This document shows, in pieces, positions 35,055 to 43,193 of a stretch of DNA of 64,000 nucleotides (within the stretch, counting starts at the first letter, position 1; every line of letters starts with the position of its first letter). The stretch is from Enterococcus mundtii (lineage in GTDB: Bacteria; Bacillota; Bacilli; Lactobacillales; Enterococcaceae). Both the position numbers and the translations under genes were made by a program. Under the pieces are notes generated by a model. It was not told the DNA's origin. It searched no databases and saw nothing but the letters and a program-made list of their open reading frames with translations. The stretch covers positions 2,532,001 through 2,596,000 of the forward strand of contig NZ_CP018061.1 of assembly GCF_002813755.1 (NCBI RefSeq). The letters are read 5' to 3'.

Positions 35055-36089
35055 CTATTTTTTATCTAAATAAAGATGTGCTGGATACGTCATATATTCG
35101 ACAGGTTGCAATTGATCGATCGTGACATAGCCTGCATTGGAATTGATCACTGTCGGTATCCGGTTGATCAACGTAGCGCACGTATGCTTTGGTGTATCTG
35201 GTTTGGTTACTTCAAATTGCATACTTGGCGTTCCTTCGATCGACCAAGTACATAGATCTCCTTCACCTGTCTGATAGACTTTTCCAGTACAACCGACTTC
35301 CACAACTGGTCCTTGTACCGTTTCGATCGTTGCAACGGCAGACATCCCAATTGCTTCGCCTGCCTTGATTGTCCGCCCCATGGTTTTTGACGGAATATCT
35401 TTATCTAAAATGATTGGAACGTTTTTTTGAGAAATGCGTTTGATCGACCAATCCATTTTGGCACAGATCGCTTCAGCGGTCATCCAAGAATAGGAAGGCA
35501 AATCGGTTGCATTGGCAATTTCTTTGTCAAATCTTTCTTGATCATAGCCCACACCATGCGCTTCCGCTAACGCTTTTCCATAGTGTTCGACATCATAACT
35601 AACTTCCCCACTGATTTTTTGTACATCATTCACGCCAGCAGCCAGCAGCGTTGGAAACGACACCCAGTAAATATCTTGCATTCCTGTTCCTGAAATCGTC
35701 ACGTTGTTGGCTTTTGCGATTTTATCTAAACGATTGGTTTCTGCAACCGAAGTCGTCCAAGGATACAAAGCTTCTTCACCGATCGTTAAAACATTGACTC
35801 CATAGGTCAAGGGTATCTCTAAACTCGGCATGAAATCTTTGATATAACTAGCAATCGTGACTAAAGCGACATCGGCATCACAGTTTTGAAATACTTCATG
35901 AGGATCGCTGGAGATTTTAATACCTAAGGCTTGTTCATAGCCTAAATATAAGCCTAGATCTTGACCGATTGCCTCTGGACGATTGTCTACAGCTCCAACG
36001 ATTTCAATATCTTTTGCCAAGGCATATTTGATAATCTCTTTCGACATTTTTCCACAGCCGACTTGGACCATACGAATTTTTTTAGTCAT
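35055..36089 (-). CDS. NAD(P)-dependent dehydrogenase, 2,4-diaminopentanoate dehydrogenase-like
   Basis: A 344-residue dehydrogenase with an N-terminal Rossmann motif (MVQVGCGKMSKEI) and the pattern of dihydrodipicolinate-reductase-like amine dehydrogenases. Segments GTGMQDIYWVSFPTLLAAGV, then the EVSYDVEHYG region, resemble 2,4-diaminopentanoate dehydrogenase of ornithine fermentation. The real substrate is unknown. It is the last gene of an operon with alanine dehydrogenase and a class III aminotransferase, so it probably handles an amino or keto intermediate of the same route. No other ornithine-fermentation genes (such as the mutase or thiolase) are seen. Confidence 0.65.
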   Translation of the reverse strand: MTKKIRMVQVGCGKMSKEIIKYALAKDIEIVGAVDNRPEAIGQDLGLYLGYEQALGIKISSDPHEVFQNCDADVALVTIASYIKDFMPSLEIPLTYGVNVLTIGEEALYPWTTSVAETNRLDKIAKANNVTISGTGMQDIYWVSFPTLLAAGVNDVQKISGEVSYDVEHYGKALAEAHGVGYDQERFDKEIANATDLPSYSWMTAEAICAKMDWSIKRISQKNVPIILDKDIPSKTMGRTIKAGEAIGMSAVATIETVQGPVVEVGCTGKVYQTGEGDLCTWSIEGTPSMQFEVTKPDTPKHTCATLINRIPTVINSNAGYVTIDQLQPVEYMTYPAHLYLDKK

Positions 36090-36117
36090 TTTATTCCCTC
36101 ACTTTTTTTAAAGATTT

Positions 36118-37218
36118 TTAAACAAGCTCACGAACATCAACTACTGTTCGCTCAAACACCTCACCTACTTCAGGACAGGTCAGTCTTCCTTTATACGTAC
36201 TGATACCTGGAATGATTTCTGGATAGGTTTGGATCACGTCAGTCAGTGATTGAGAGGCTAATCCTTTGATATATCTCATCGTGACATTCGTTAAAGCTAA
36301 CGTAGACGTTTGAGGAACTAAACCTGGCATATTCGCAACCGAGTAGTGGATCACTCCATGTTTAACGAAAGTCGGTTCTTCATGGGTGGTTGGCTGGCTC
36401 GTTTCAAAACAGCCCCCTTGGTCAATCGCAATATCCACCAAGATCGTTCCTTCTTTCATTTGCTTCACTAATTCTTCTGTGATAAGATGTGGGGCTTTTT
36501 TACCTGGTAATAAGACTGAACCAATCACGATATCACTAGTCAATGCCATTTTCTCAATATTCGTTGGGCTTGAGTAGAGGGTTTTTACTTGCCCATTAAA
36601 CATCTCTGACAATTCACGTAAGCGGTCGACATTGATATCTAAGATCGTCACATCTGCCCCTAATCCGTGCAAGTAATGCGCGGCACTCACTCCGGCGATC
36701 CCACCACCTAAAATAGTTGCCTGAACTGGTAAAACACCGGTTACACCTGAAATCAATTTTCCACTTTGCTTCGCTAAAATCTCCGCACCCAATAGACCCC
36801 CTAAACGGCCAGCGACTTCACTCATTGGTGCGAGTAATGGAAATGCTCCGTTTTTCGTAACCATTTCATAGGCAATTGCGGTTGTCCCAGACTTGATCAA
36901 CGCTTCGGTCAATTCAAGATTTGCGGCTAGATGCAAGTACGTAAATAAAATCAAGTCTTTTCTAAAATATTGATATTCCGATGCTAGTGGTTCTTTGACT
37001 TTCACGACGATTTCTGCCGACCAGACTGTCTCTGGATCAGCTTTGATTTGAGCGCCAGCTTCACGGTATTGACTATCTGTAAAGCCTGACCCTTCCCCTG
37101 CACGTTCTTCCACATAAACGGTATGACCAGCTGTAACTATCTCTTTTACTCCTGCAGGTGTCACGCCTACACGTTTCTCTGAATTTTTGATTTCTTTTGG
37201 TACACCAATGATTGTCAT
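36118..37218 (-). CDS. ald: Alanine dehydrogenase
   Basis: A 366-residue protein that reads MTIIGVPKEIKNSEKRVGVT, the typical Ald start, followed by MVTKNGAFPLLAPMSEVAGR and the Rossmann segment ATILGGGIAGVSAAHYLHGLGADV. It interconverts L-alanine and pyruvate plus ammonia with NAD. Beside an aminotransferase that probably uses pyruvate as acceptor, it would recycle alanine to pyruvate. Gap to the aminotransferase gene is 18 bases, with GGAGG before the ATG. Confidence 0.93.
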   Translation of the reverse strand: MTIIGVPKEIKNSEKRVGVTPAGVKEIVTAGHTVYVEERAGEGSGFTDSQYREAGAQIKADPETVWSAEIVVKVKEPLASEYQYFRKDLILFTYLHLAANLELTEALIKSGTTAIAYEMVTKNGAFPLLAPMSEVAGRLGGLLGAEILAKQSGKLISGVTGVLPVQATILGGGIAGVSAAHYLHGLGADVTILDINVDRLRELSEMFNGQVKTLYSSPTNIEKMALTSDIVIGSVLLPGKKAPHLITEELVKQMKEGTILVDIAIDQGGCFETSQPTTHEEPTFVKHGVIHYSVANMPGLVPQTSTLALTNVTMRYIKGLASQSLTDVIQTYPEIIPGISTYKGRLTCPEVGEVFERTVVDVRELV

Positions 37219-37236
37219 ATTATATCCTCCTTTGAA

Positions 37237-38577
37237 TTATTGTTGCTTTTGCCACTCCTCAAAGCCCATATGAATCGCATCGAATAGTTGATCTGCGTTT
37301 TCCTTTGAAAAGGTCAACGATGGTGAAATGATAATCGTTTGTAATTCATCACGGAGCAAGACACCTGCATTGATGGCATAATCAGCAACTGCTTGCACAT
37401 TTTTTGCTGTTTGTTCCACATCATATTTCCCTGTATTCTCAAAATCGATAGCGATCATCAAGCCTTTTCCACGAACATCACTAATGCAGTCATATTTTCC
37501 TTCAATACCTTTTAGACGTTCCAATAAATATGCACCGACTTCACGAGCATTTTCAACTAAGTTTTCTTCTTCCACAATACGTAAAGCTTCTAATGCTGCC
37601 ACGCAGCCGAGCGGGTGTCCACCGTAAGTATGCCCATGGATAATGACATTAGCTCCATTGGTCGCTGATTCGATGCCTTCAACAATGCGTTTGTTAAAAA
37701 CAGTTGCCCCTAGTGGAACATACCCAGAAGATAATCCTTTTGCTAGAACCATGGCATCTGGTTTGATGCCCCAGCCACGACTACCAAAAAGATATCCTGA
37801 ACGGCCAAAACCTGTCACAACTTCATCTGCAATCAATAAAATATCATAAGTATCACAAACTTCCCTTAAAGCTGGCCAATAAGAAGTTGGTGGAACGATG
37901 ATACCGCCAGCACCTTGGATCGGCTCAGCAATAAATGCAGCAATATGATCTGCGCCAATCTGTTCAATCGTTTCAACTAGTTCAGCGATACAGAGTTTTG
38001 TCAATTCTTCTGGATCTTGGCAATTCCATTTATTTTTCTTCAAATGTGGAGAAGAAACACGTACACAATCTTGTAAACCTGGACCAATAAATTCCCGATA
38101 GATGGGGTTACCACCTATCGACGTTCCACCATAATGCATCCCATGATAGGCTTTTTCCAATGACAGAAATACTTTCTTTGTCGGTTTACCTACTGCTTGC
38201 CAGTATTGTCTTGTTATTTTCAACGCAGTATCTACTGAATCACTTCCTCCAGAAGTAAAGAATACTTTCGCCATCTCTTCTTCTTGCGTCATTTGAATGA
38301 TTTTTTCTGCCAAGTCATATGCCTTGGGATGGGCAATATTCGTAAACAATTGATAGTAAGATAATTTTTCCATTTGATCAGCAATTGCTCGGTTCATTTC
38401 AGGGCGATTATGACCAACGTTCATACACCATAATCCACCGACACCATCGAGTAATTTTCTCCCTGTATCATCATAGATAAAATTCCCATCTCCACGTTCG
38501 ATAACGATCGTTTCTTCTTCACTTGCTCGGGTATCCGTCATCGGATGCCAAAAATACTTTTTCTTGCGATTGTTCAT
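37237..38577 (-). CDS. Class III (omega) aminotransferase
   Basis: A 446-residue PLP enzyme of the omega-amino-acid:pyruvate class. It begins YFWHPMTDTRASEEE, like beta-alanine or amine:pyruvate transaminases. It has the motifs GGSDSVDTALKITRQYW, EKAYHGMHYGG, the cofactor Asp in LLIADEVVTGFGR and the Schiff-base Lys in VLAKGLSSGYVPLGA. The likely reaction is transfer of an amino group from an omega-amino acid or amine to pyruvate; donor unknown. It is the first gene of the operon, with the MerR-type promoter site B. Confidence 0.88.
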   Translation of the reverse strand: MNNRKKKYFWHPMTDTRASEEETIVIERGDGNFIYDDTGRKLLDGVGGLWCMNVGHNRPEMNRAIADQMEKLSYYQLFTNIAHPKAYDLAEKIIQMTQEEEMAKVFFTSGGSDSVDTALKITRQYWQAVGKPTKKVFLSLEKAYHGMHYGGTSIGGNPIYREFIGPGLQDCVRVSSPHLKKNKWNCQDPEELTKLCIAELVETIEQIGADHIAAFIAEPIQGAGGIIVPPTSYWPALREVCDTYDILLIADEVVTGFGRSGYLFGSRGWGIKPDAMVLAKGLSSGYVPLGATVFNKRIVEGIESATNGANVIIHGHTYGGHPLGCVAALEALRIVEEENLVENAREVGAYLLERLKGIEGKYDCISDVRGKGLMIAIDFENTGKYDVEQTAKNVQAVADYAINAGVLLRDELQTIIISPSLTFSKENADQLFDAIHMGFEEWQKQQ

Positions 38578-38616
38578 ATTATTCTCTCCTTTATCTGCTT
38601 TCCTGTTTACATGTTA

Positions 38617-38647
38617 AGACTAAAGGGTAGAACTACTCTAAGGTCAA
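38617..38647 (-). promoter_or_regulatory. MerR-type promoter of the aminotransferase operon (site B)
   Basis: On the minus strand -35 TTGACC (38642-38647), 19 bases, -10 TAGTCT (38617-38622). The spacer holds TTAGA-N5-TCTAC, one base off the perfect dyad. Confidence 0.7.
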
Positions 38648-38747
38648 TCTTTTTTTATTATTTTAATAAAATCGCTTACATTGAAAAAAGTAAAAAATCA
38701 CTTATATAGAAGAAAAAATACTTTTGTAATTTTATTTGTAAAGCATA

Positions 38748-38778
38748 TTGACCTTAGAACGATTCTAACCTCTAGGAT
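38748..38778 (+). promoter_or_regulatory. MerR-type promoter of the AEC transporter operon (site C)
   Basis: -35 TTGACC (38748-38753), 19 bases, -10 TAGGAT (38773-38778), with the perfect dyad TTAGA-N5-TCTAA in the spacer. Site B faces the other way 100 bases to the left. Confidence 0.75.
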
Positions 38779-38801
38779 GTGATTGAGGAGGATTGGTAAA
38801 C

Positions 38802-38813
38802 ATGCACAGCTGA
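38802..38813 (+). other. Three-codon reading frame (Met-His-Ser) with a strong ribosome site
   Basis: GAGGAGG (38785-38791) is followed by ATG CAC AGC TGA. The arrangement repeats just downstream before the real AEC start (GAGGAGG, then ATG at 38864). The predicted transcript from site C would begin close to the first GAGGAGG, so the mini-frame may be translated poorly. Confidence 0.3.
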
Positions 38814-38863
38814 TTCAAATAAACAAATTAAAACATTCACAAGAATTGAGGAGGAAAATTTAA

Positions 38864-39892
38864 ATGTCACTATCAGAAACATTGAGCAATGTCATCAACA
38901 TGGAAATTATCAGTGCGATCACTTCCACACTGTTTATTATATTATTAGGTTACTTTTTAAGAAAGCACGAGATTTTCTCATCAGATGTCGGAAAGACATT
39001 GTCTAAGGTCGTCTTAACTGTCGCAATTCCTGCATTAGCTTTTAATTCGTTTATGCAGGACTTGAATGATGAAGTATTGAATCAAGGAATCAACATTTTG
39101 ATTCTTGGGATATTGGTCCACGTTTTCTTGATTTTTCTAAGTAAATTCTTCTTTTTTAGATATGCACCAAATAAAGAAGACACATTGCGTGTACTCTCTA
39201 TTTTCGGGTCAACAACATTTTTCGGTATTCCTGTTGTCGGTGCAGTCTTTGGCGCAGAAGGGATTTTGTACGCATCGATTTTTAACATTGGTTATCGTAT
39301 CTTTTTATACTCTTATGCTTATTTAAAAATGAGTGGATTGAAAATGGCACGCAAGAATATTAAAGAAATGATCTTGAACCCAATCGTATTGGCAACTTTT
39401 ATCGGATTATTTATTTGGCTCTTCCAAGATAGCTTACCTCAAATTGCTCAGTCTAGTTCTGAATCTGTTGCTTTTTTAAGAATCGATCAGACGTTGCCAT
39501 GGCTATTTAAACCTTTGACGTTCCTCTCTAGTTTAGCCTCCCCACTCGCTTGGTTGGCAATCGGGATCACATTAGGCGATCTGCCATTCGGAAAAACCCT
39601 CAGCAGTCACACCTCTTGGTACTATTCATTCATCAAAGTCATTGTCTTCCCACTTGTGATTTTACTTTCAATTTTACTGTTGAACGCAATGAATATTTTA
39701 CCAGTGAACGCAGTTGGTCTAAGTACGATAATCATTATGATGGCTACTCCGGCTGCAACAGTTGCGGTTGCTTATGCCATCAACTTTGAAAAAGAAGCAG
39801 TACTTGCCTCTAACGCCTCCTTGCTTTCTACACTCTTCTCGATCGTGTTGATCCCTATCTGGATCATCGTCTTAAACTTGCTTGGAAATTAA
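38864..39892 (+). CDS. AEC family transporter
   Basis: A 342-residue membrane protein with about ten hydrophobic segments in two halves, the auxin efflux carrier / malonate-malate permease family: LLGYFLRKHEIFSSDVGKTL near the N-terminus and PAATVAVAYAINF near the C-terminus. Members export or import organic anions or amino acids. Its operon partner is a D-2-hydroxyacid dehydrogenase, so exchange or export of a hydroxy acid is a reasonable inference. It is expressed from MerR-type promoter C. Confidence 0.85.
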   Translation: MSLSETLSNVINMEIISAITSTLFIILLGYFLRKHEIFSSDVGKTLSKVVLTVAIPALAFNSFMQDLNDEVLNQGINILILGILVHVFLIFLSKFFFFRYAPNKEDTLRVLSIFGSTTFFGIPVVGAVFGAEGILYASIFNIGYRIFLYSYAYLKMSGLKMARKNIKEMILNPIVLATFIGLFIWLFQDSLPQIAQSSSESVAFLRIDQTLPWLFKPLTFLSSLASPLAWLAIGITLGDLPFGKTLSSHTSWYYSFIKVIVFPLVILLSILLLNAMNILPVNAVGLSTIIIMMATPAATVAVAYAINFEKEAVLASNASLLSTLFSIVLIPIWIIVLNLLGN

Positions 39893-39931
39893 CCCACATT
39901 ATATAATTAATTAACGAAAGGAAACTATACT

Positions 39932-40939
39932 ATGAAAAATTTAAATGTTGTATGTTATGGTGTTCGTCCTGCTGAAAGATCTCTCTTTCAGCAGTTGAAT
40001 ATCCACGGATTCAATTTGAATCTCGTAGAAGATTTATTGAATGAGACAAACTATACAGAAGCAAAAGGAATGGATGCCGTCATTCTTAGAGGTAACTGTT
40101 TAGCAAATCGCATAAATATCGAACGTTTTGCCCAATTTGGGATCAAGTTCCTACTCACACGTACAGTTGGGACAAATCATATTGATTTAATGGCAGCTCA
40201 CGATCATGGAATGCAAGTCGCGTATGTACCATTTTATTCACCAAATGCAATCGCTGAATTATCTGTTACTTTAGCAATGATGCTTTTACGTAGAACAACT
40301 CATACAACGAATAAAACAGCTTCTTATAATTTTACGATTGATCGCTTTATGTTCAGTAAAGAAGTCCGAAACTGTACAGTTGGAATCGTTGGCGTGGGGA
40401 ACATCGGACTAACAGAAGCAAAACTTTTCAAAGGATTAGGCGCAACGGTGATTGGGAATGATCTATATCCAAGTGAAGAAGCAAAAGCAGCCATCGAATT
40501 TAAGTCTCTTGATGACTTACTGGCAGAAAGTGATATCGTCAGTATCCATATTCCTTACATCCCCGGTAAAAATGAACGTTTCATTAATAAAGATTTTATC
40601 GAAAAAATGAAGGATGATGCGATTTTGATCAACACTGCTAGAGGAGAATTACAGGATAATCAAGCAATTCTTGATGCGTTGACGAGCAAAAAACTATCTG
40701 GATTTGGTACAGATGTCTTGCCTAATGAAGCGCTGATTTTCAACAAAAATTTTGATGAAGATCCGTTATTGATCGATGCAACAGCTAAGGCGCTGATCGA
40801 TATGTATCCGCGAGTGATCGTTACACCACATATTGGTTCGAATACCGATGAAGCAGTATCAAATATGATCGAAACAAGTTTTGACAATCTCTATAAAATG
40901 TTCAATCAATTGGACTGTGCCAACATGCTTTCTAGTTAG
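39932..40939 (+). CDS. D-2-hydroxyacid dehydrogenase (D-lactate or D-hydroxyisocaproate type)
   Basis: A 335-residue NAD-dependent dehydrogenase. NAD motif VGIVGVGNIGLTEAKLF; catalytic Arg in ILINTARGELQD, Glu in GTDVLPNE (five residues after the Asp, as in D-LDH), and His in VIVTPHIGSNT. It reduces 2-keto acids to D-hydroxy acids. In this cluster it could remove the keto acid formed by amino-group removal and regenerate NAD. Alternatives are D-lactate dehydrogenase or a VanH-like enzyme, but no van ligase is nearby. Confidence 0.87.
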   Translation: MKNLNVVCYGVRPAERSLFQQLNIHGFNLNLVEDLLNETNYTEAKGMDAVILRGNCLANRINIERFAQFGIKFLLTRTVGTNHIDLMAAHDHGMQVAYVPFYSPNAIAELSVTLAMMLLRRTTHTTNKTASYNFTIDRFMFSKEVRNCTVGIVGVGNIGLTEAKLFKGLGATVIGNDLYPSEEAKAAIEFKSLDDLLAESDIVSIHIPYIPGKNERFINKDFIEKMKDDAILINTARGELQDNQAILDALTSKKLSGFGTDVLPNEALIFNKNFDEDPLLIDATAKALIDMYPRVIVTPHIGSNTDEAVSNMIETSFDNLYKMFNQLDCANMLSS

Positions 40940-41002
40940 GCTGGAGCATTGACAGCAAAGAACTAGCGATCCGATATTGGGACAGAAGTGTTTCCCCTCA
41001 AC

Positions 41003-41062
41003 AAATAAGGCGACAACCATGAAAATTGCTCTTCCAATTTTTGTGGTAGTTGCCTTATTTTA
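41003..41062 (+). terminator. Terminator of the AEC / hydroxyacid dehydrogenase operon (dispersed repeat copy)
   Basis: AAATAAGGC and GCCTTATTT outer arms enclose ACAACCATGAAAATT-like arms with partial mismatches; T-rich sequence follows. The left arm resembles the hairpin at 29864. Confidence 0.7.
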
Positions 41063-41171
41063 AAAGAGACTACTTGATTCCCGCCGTTGATTTGTTTGTA
41101 TGGTCACAGACAAAAGTGAATCTTACGTTTGTTTTAACTACTTTCCTTTCGATCATCACAAAAAATAGTAA

Positions 41172-41217
41172 GACAGAATCCCCAGAAAATCAAAGAATAC
41201 TTTCTGGGGGTCCTGCC
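41172..41217 (-). terminator. Terminator of the SDR gene
   Basis: CCCCAGAAA and TTTCTGGGG pair with additional outer GAC/GTC and CAG/CTG pairing; on the minus strand a T-rich stretch follows. The rest of the gap from 41063 shows no gene. Confidence 0.6.
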
Positions 41218-41259
41218 TTATTTCAAAGCTGAAAATTTCTGTCAAACCTCAATTATTTT

Positions 41260-41892
41260 TTACTCGTGTATTTTTCCCTTTGCTGTTAATGCAATAGAGT
41301 CATACATATGAGTAGTTGGCTCGTTGATCAAAGTTGCTAGGTACTTCCCTACAGTTTGTCGGCTGATTTCACCAATGAGACTTTTTCCGTTTCTATTCTC
41401 GATACGAATATCCTCAATGATCTCTTTATCGGTTAACCAATTGGGGCGGATGATGGTAAAGTCTAGATGACTGTTCTCAATCAAATCTGCTGCAATACGC
41501 TGATCCCCTAAATAAGTATCAGGATCGCGATAGTCGCCCAACTCTGCAATTGCTTCTTCGTCATTGAAGTCAACTTCACCGTAGATCCCAAGTGTTGCCA
41601 TCCAATATACGCGTTTGATCTTATTCTGGTTCATCGCCTCGATCACATGTTTAGCTAAAAGCACCATGTTGTAAGGACCTAAGCAAGAGTAGACGATATC
41701 AATGCCTTTCATTGCATGAACCAAATCATCTAGATTCGTCGCATCACCAATGATACTTCGCTCCTTATCAAAGACTTTATCCGGATTTCTTAAAAATAAA
41801 GTTACATTCACCGTAGGATCATTTTTTAAAAATTCATAGCTATATCTAGCAATTGGTGCTGATGCACCAAGGATCAATACGTTCTTTTTCAA
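41260..41892 (-). CDS. NAD(P)-binding protein, NmrA/atypical SDR family
   Basis: A 210-residue Rossmann protein: VLILGASAPIARYSYEFL (Gly-rich nucleotide loop with one Gly changed), DIVYSCLGPYN, and DFTIIRPNWLTD. This is the pattern of short atypical SDR / NmrA-like proteins, some of which reduce quinones or act as redox sensors. No YxxxK catalytic pair in classic position is seen. The start is a TTG seven bases after GAGGTGG. It has the MerR-type promoter D, the same type as the amino-acid cluster next door. Confidence 0.75.
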   Translation of the reverse strand: MKKNVLILGASAPIARYSYEFLKNDPTVNVTLFLRNPDKVFDKERSIIGDATNLDDLVHAMKGIDIVYSCLGPYNMVLLAKHVIEAMNQNKIKRVYWMATLGIYGEVDFNDEEAIAELGDYRDPDTYLGDQRIAADLIENSHLDFTIIRPNWLTDKEIIEDIRIENRNGKSLIGEISRQTVGKYLATLINEPTTHMYDSIALTAKGKIHE

Positions 41893-41957
41893 TCTATTTC
41901 CACCTCTAGTTTTGATTTTTTACTTGTACAACGCTCCTCCTTTGATAAGATGAGTAA

Positions 41958-41988
41958 AGTATAAGGCTTAGAACGACTCTAACCGCAA
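41958..41988 (-). promoter_or_regulatory. MerR-type promoter of the SDR gene (site D)
   Basis: On the minus strand -35 TTGCGG (41983-41988), 19 bases, -10 TATACT (41958-41963), with the perfect dyad TTAGA-N5-TCTAA. Confidence 0.7.
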
Positions 41989-42063
41989 GTATTTATTCGC
42001 CTCTTTTATTACAATCAGTATGATTCTCAAAAAAGCATCTATTCCAGAAAGGGTTTTAGTTAT

Positions 42064-42972
42064 ATGAAAAATACGCAAAAAATAAAAAAAATATTAACTG
42101 CCTCCATCATTGCAGGAACCGTTTATGGTCTTTTAGCGCTACTTACGGGATTGATGATCAATTACAATGTCCTCTTGCTTGATGGTGTCTATACGATGGT
42201 CGGTGCGCTGATGTCTCTGATCGCATTATATATTGCTAAGTTTATCCAGACACAAGATTTTGAACGTTTTCCATTTGGAAAGGAATCACTGATGCCCTTG
42301 GTTGTTTTTATCCAATACAGTGTCATCCTATTGATTTCTTCCTATGGCCTGATTGAGTCTTTTTTCAGTTTGCTTTATGCAGATACCTATGTTGATTTGG
42401 CGATTGGCTTGCCCTTTTCTTTGTTTGGGACACTCTTTTGTTTCGTCTTTTATCTTTATTTGAAAAAAAATCCGATCAATCATTCCTTTTATAAGGTGGA
42501 GCTGGAACAATGGCGCTTCGGTTTTCTATTCAGTTTAGGAGTCGTGGTCTCGATCATCGTCTCTGGTTTACTAGCAAGAACGCCATATCTTGCCATCGCA
42601 CAACTGATTGACCCAGTGATTTCTATTGGAATCACCATTTTTTATATTTATCTATCGGTGACTGAAATCAAAAATGCCACATTAGAACTTACTTATGCAC
42701 CCCCAAAATATGAATTACGCGAAAAAATATTGTTAGTAGTTGATAAGCTCTTGCAAAATGTCGCCATCGAAACCTATGTCTTACGAATCGCAAAAGTAGG
42801 GGATCAAGTCATTCTTGAACTAGATATCGTGATTTTACCCGATAGTGAATTAGATAGTATCCGCGCGCAAGATCATCTAAGAGATAAACTCAACCGCAAA
42901 GTAACTGAAGGTTTCTCTGACTATTCTTTATGGCTGAATATCAACTTTATCGGTGATCTCAAGTGGGCTTAA
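42064..42972 (+). CDS. Cation diffusion facilitator-like membrane protein with an altered metal site
   Basis: A 302-residue protein with six membrane segments and a C-terminal cytoplasmic ferredoxin-like domain, the CDF (ZitB/FieF) layout. In the usual transport site the second membrane segment carries DxxxD and the fifth HxxxD. Here the corresponding segment is LLDGVYTMV, keeping only the first Asp, and no HxxxD is evident in the fifth. Transport of another ion, or a non-transport role, is possible. Its 3' end and terminator are duplicated 1.75 kb downstream. The gene is preceded by AAAGGG. Confidence 0.75.
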   Translation: MKNTQKIKKILTASIIAGTVYGLLALLTGLMINYNVLLLDGVYTMVGALMSLIALYIAKFIQTQDFERFPFGKESLMPLVVFIQYSVILLISSYGLIESFFSLLYADTYVDLAIGLPFSLFGTLFCFVFYLYLKKNPINHSFYKVELEQWRFGFLFSLGVVVSIIVSGLLARTPYLAIAQLIDPVISIGITIFYIYLSVTEIKNATLELTYAPPKYELREKILLVVDKLLQNVAIETYVLRIAKVGDQVILELDIVILPDSELDSIRAQDHLRDKLNRKVTEGFSDYSLWLNINFIGDLKWA

Positions 42973-43058
42973 GAAAGAGCATACTTTATAAAAAAACAGA
43001 AGCTCCCCCAATACGAAAACGATTGGGAAGCTTCTGTTTTTTCAATTGATCTGTGTTT
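42949..43058. repeat. 110-bp direct repeat, left copy
   Basis: Begins with the last seven codons of the CDF-like gene and runs through its terminator to CTGTGTTT. It matches 44705-44814 with a handful of differences. Confidence 0.95.
42996..43042 (+). terminator. Terminator of the CDF-like gene
   Basis: ACAGAAGCT and AGCTTCTGT outer arms with CCCAAT/ATTGGG inside, followed by T6. Confidence 0.88.
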
Positions 43059-43193
43059 GACTACATGCTTTAAGATTCATATATTCTCCTCACCGAATAC
43101 AGATAAATTAGTTTATGATTCACATTGTTTAAAACCACGTTACTATATTTAGTTAAAAAATTATCTTGTATGTCAGATTTATTTCAGCTAACC

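Noticed and set aside
35055..40939. Ornithine (Orr/OrtAB) fermentation pathway
   Set aside because: Only one gene resembles 2,4-diaminopentanoate dehydrogenase; racemase, aminomutase and thiolase genes are absent.
39932..40939. VanH of a vancomycin-resistance cluster
   Set aside because: No D-Ala-D-Lac ligase, VanX or VanRS genes nearby; context is amino-acid metabolism.
41050..41232. Plus-strand 60-codon frame after the hydroxyacid dehydrogenase
   Set aside because: It covers two terminator hairpins and begins without a ribosome site.
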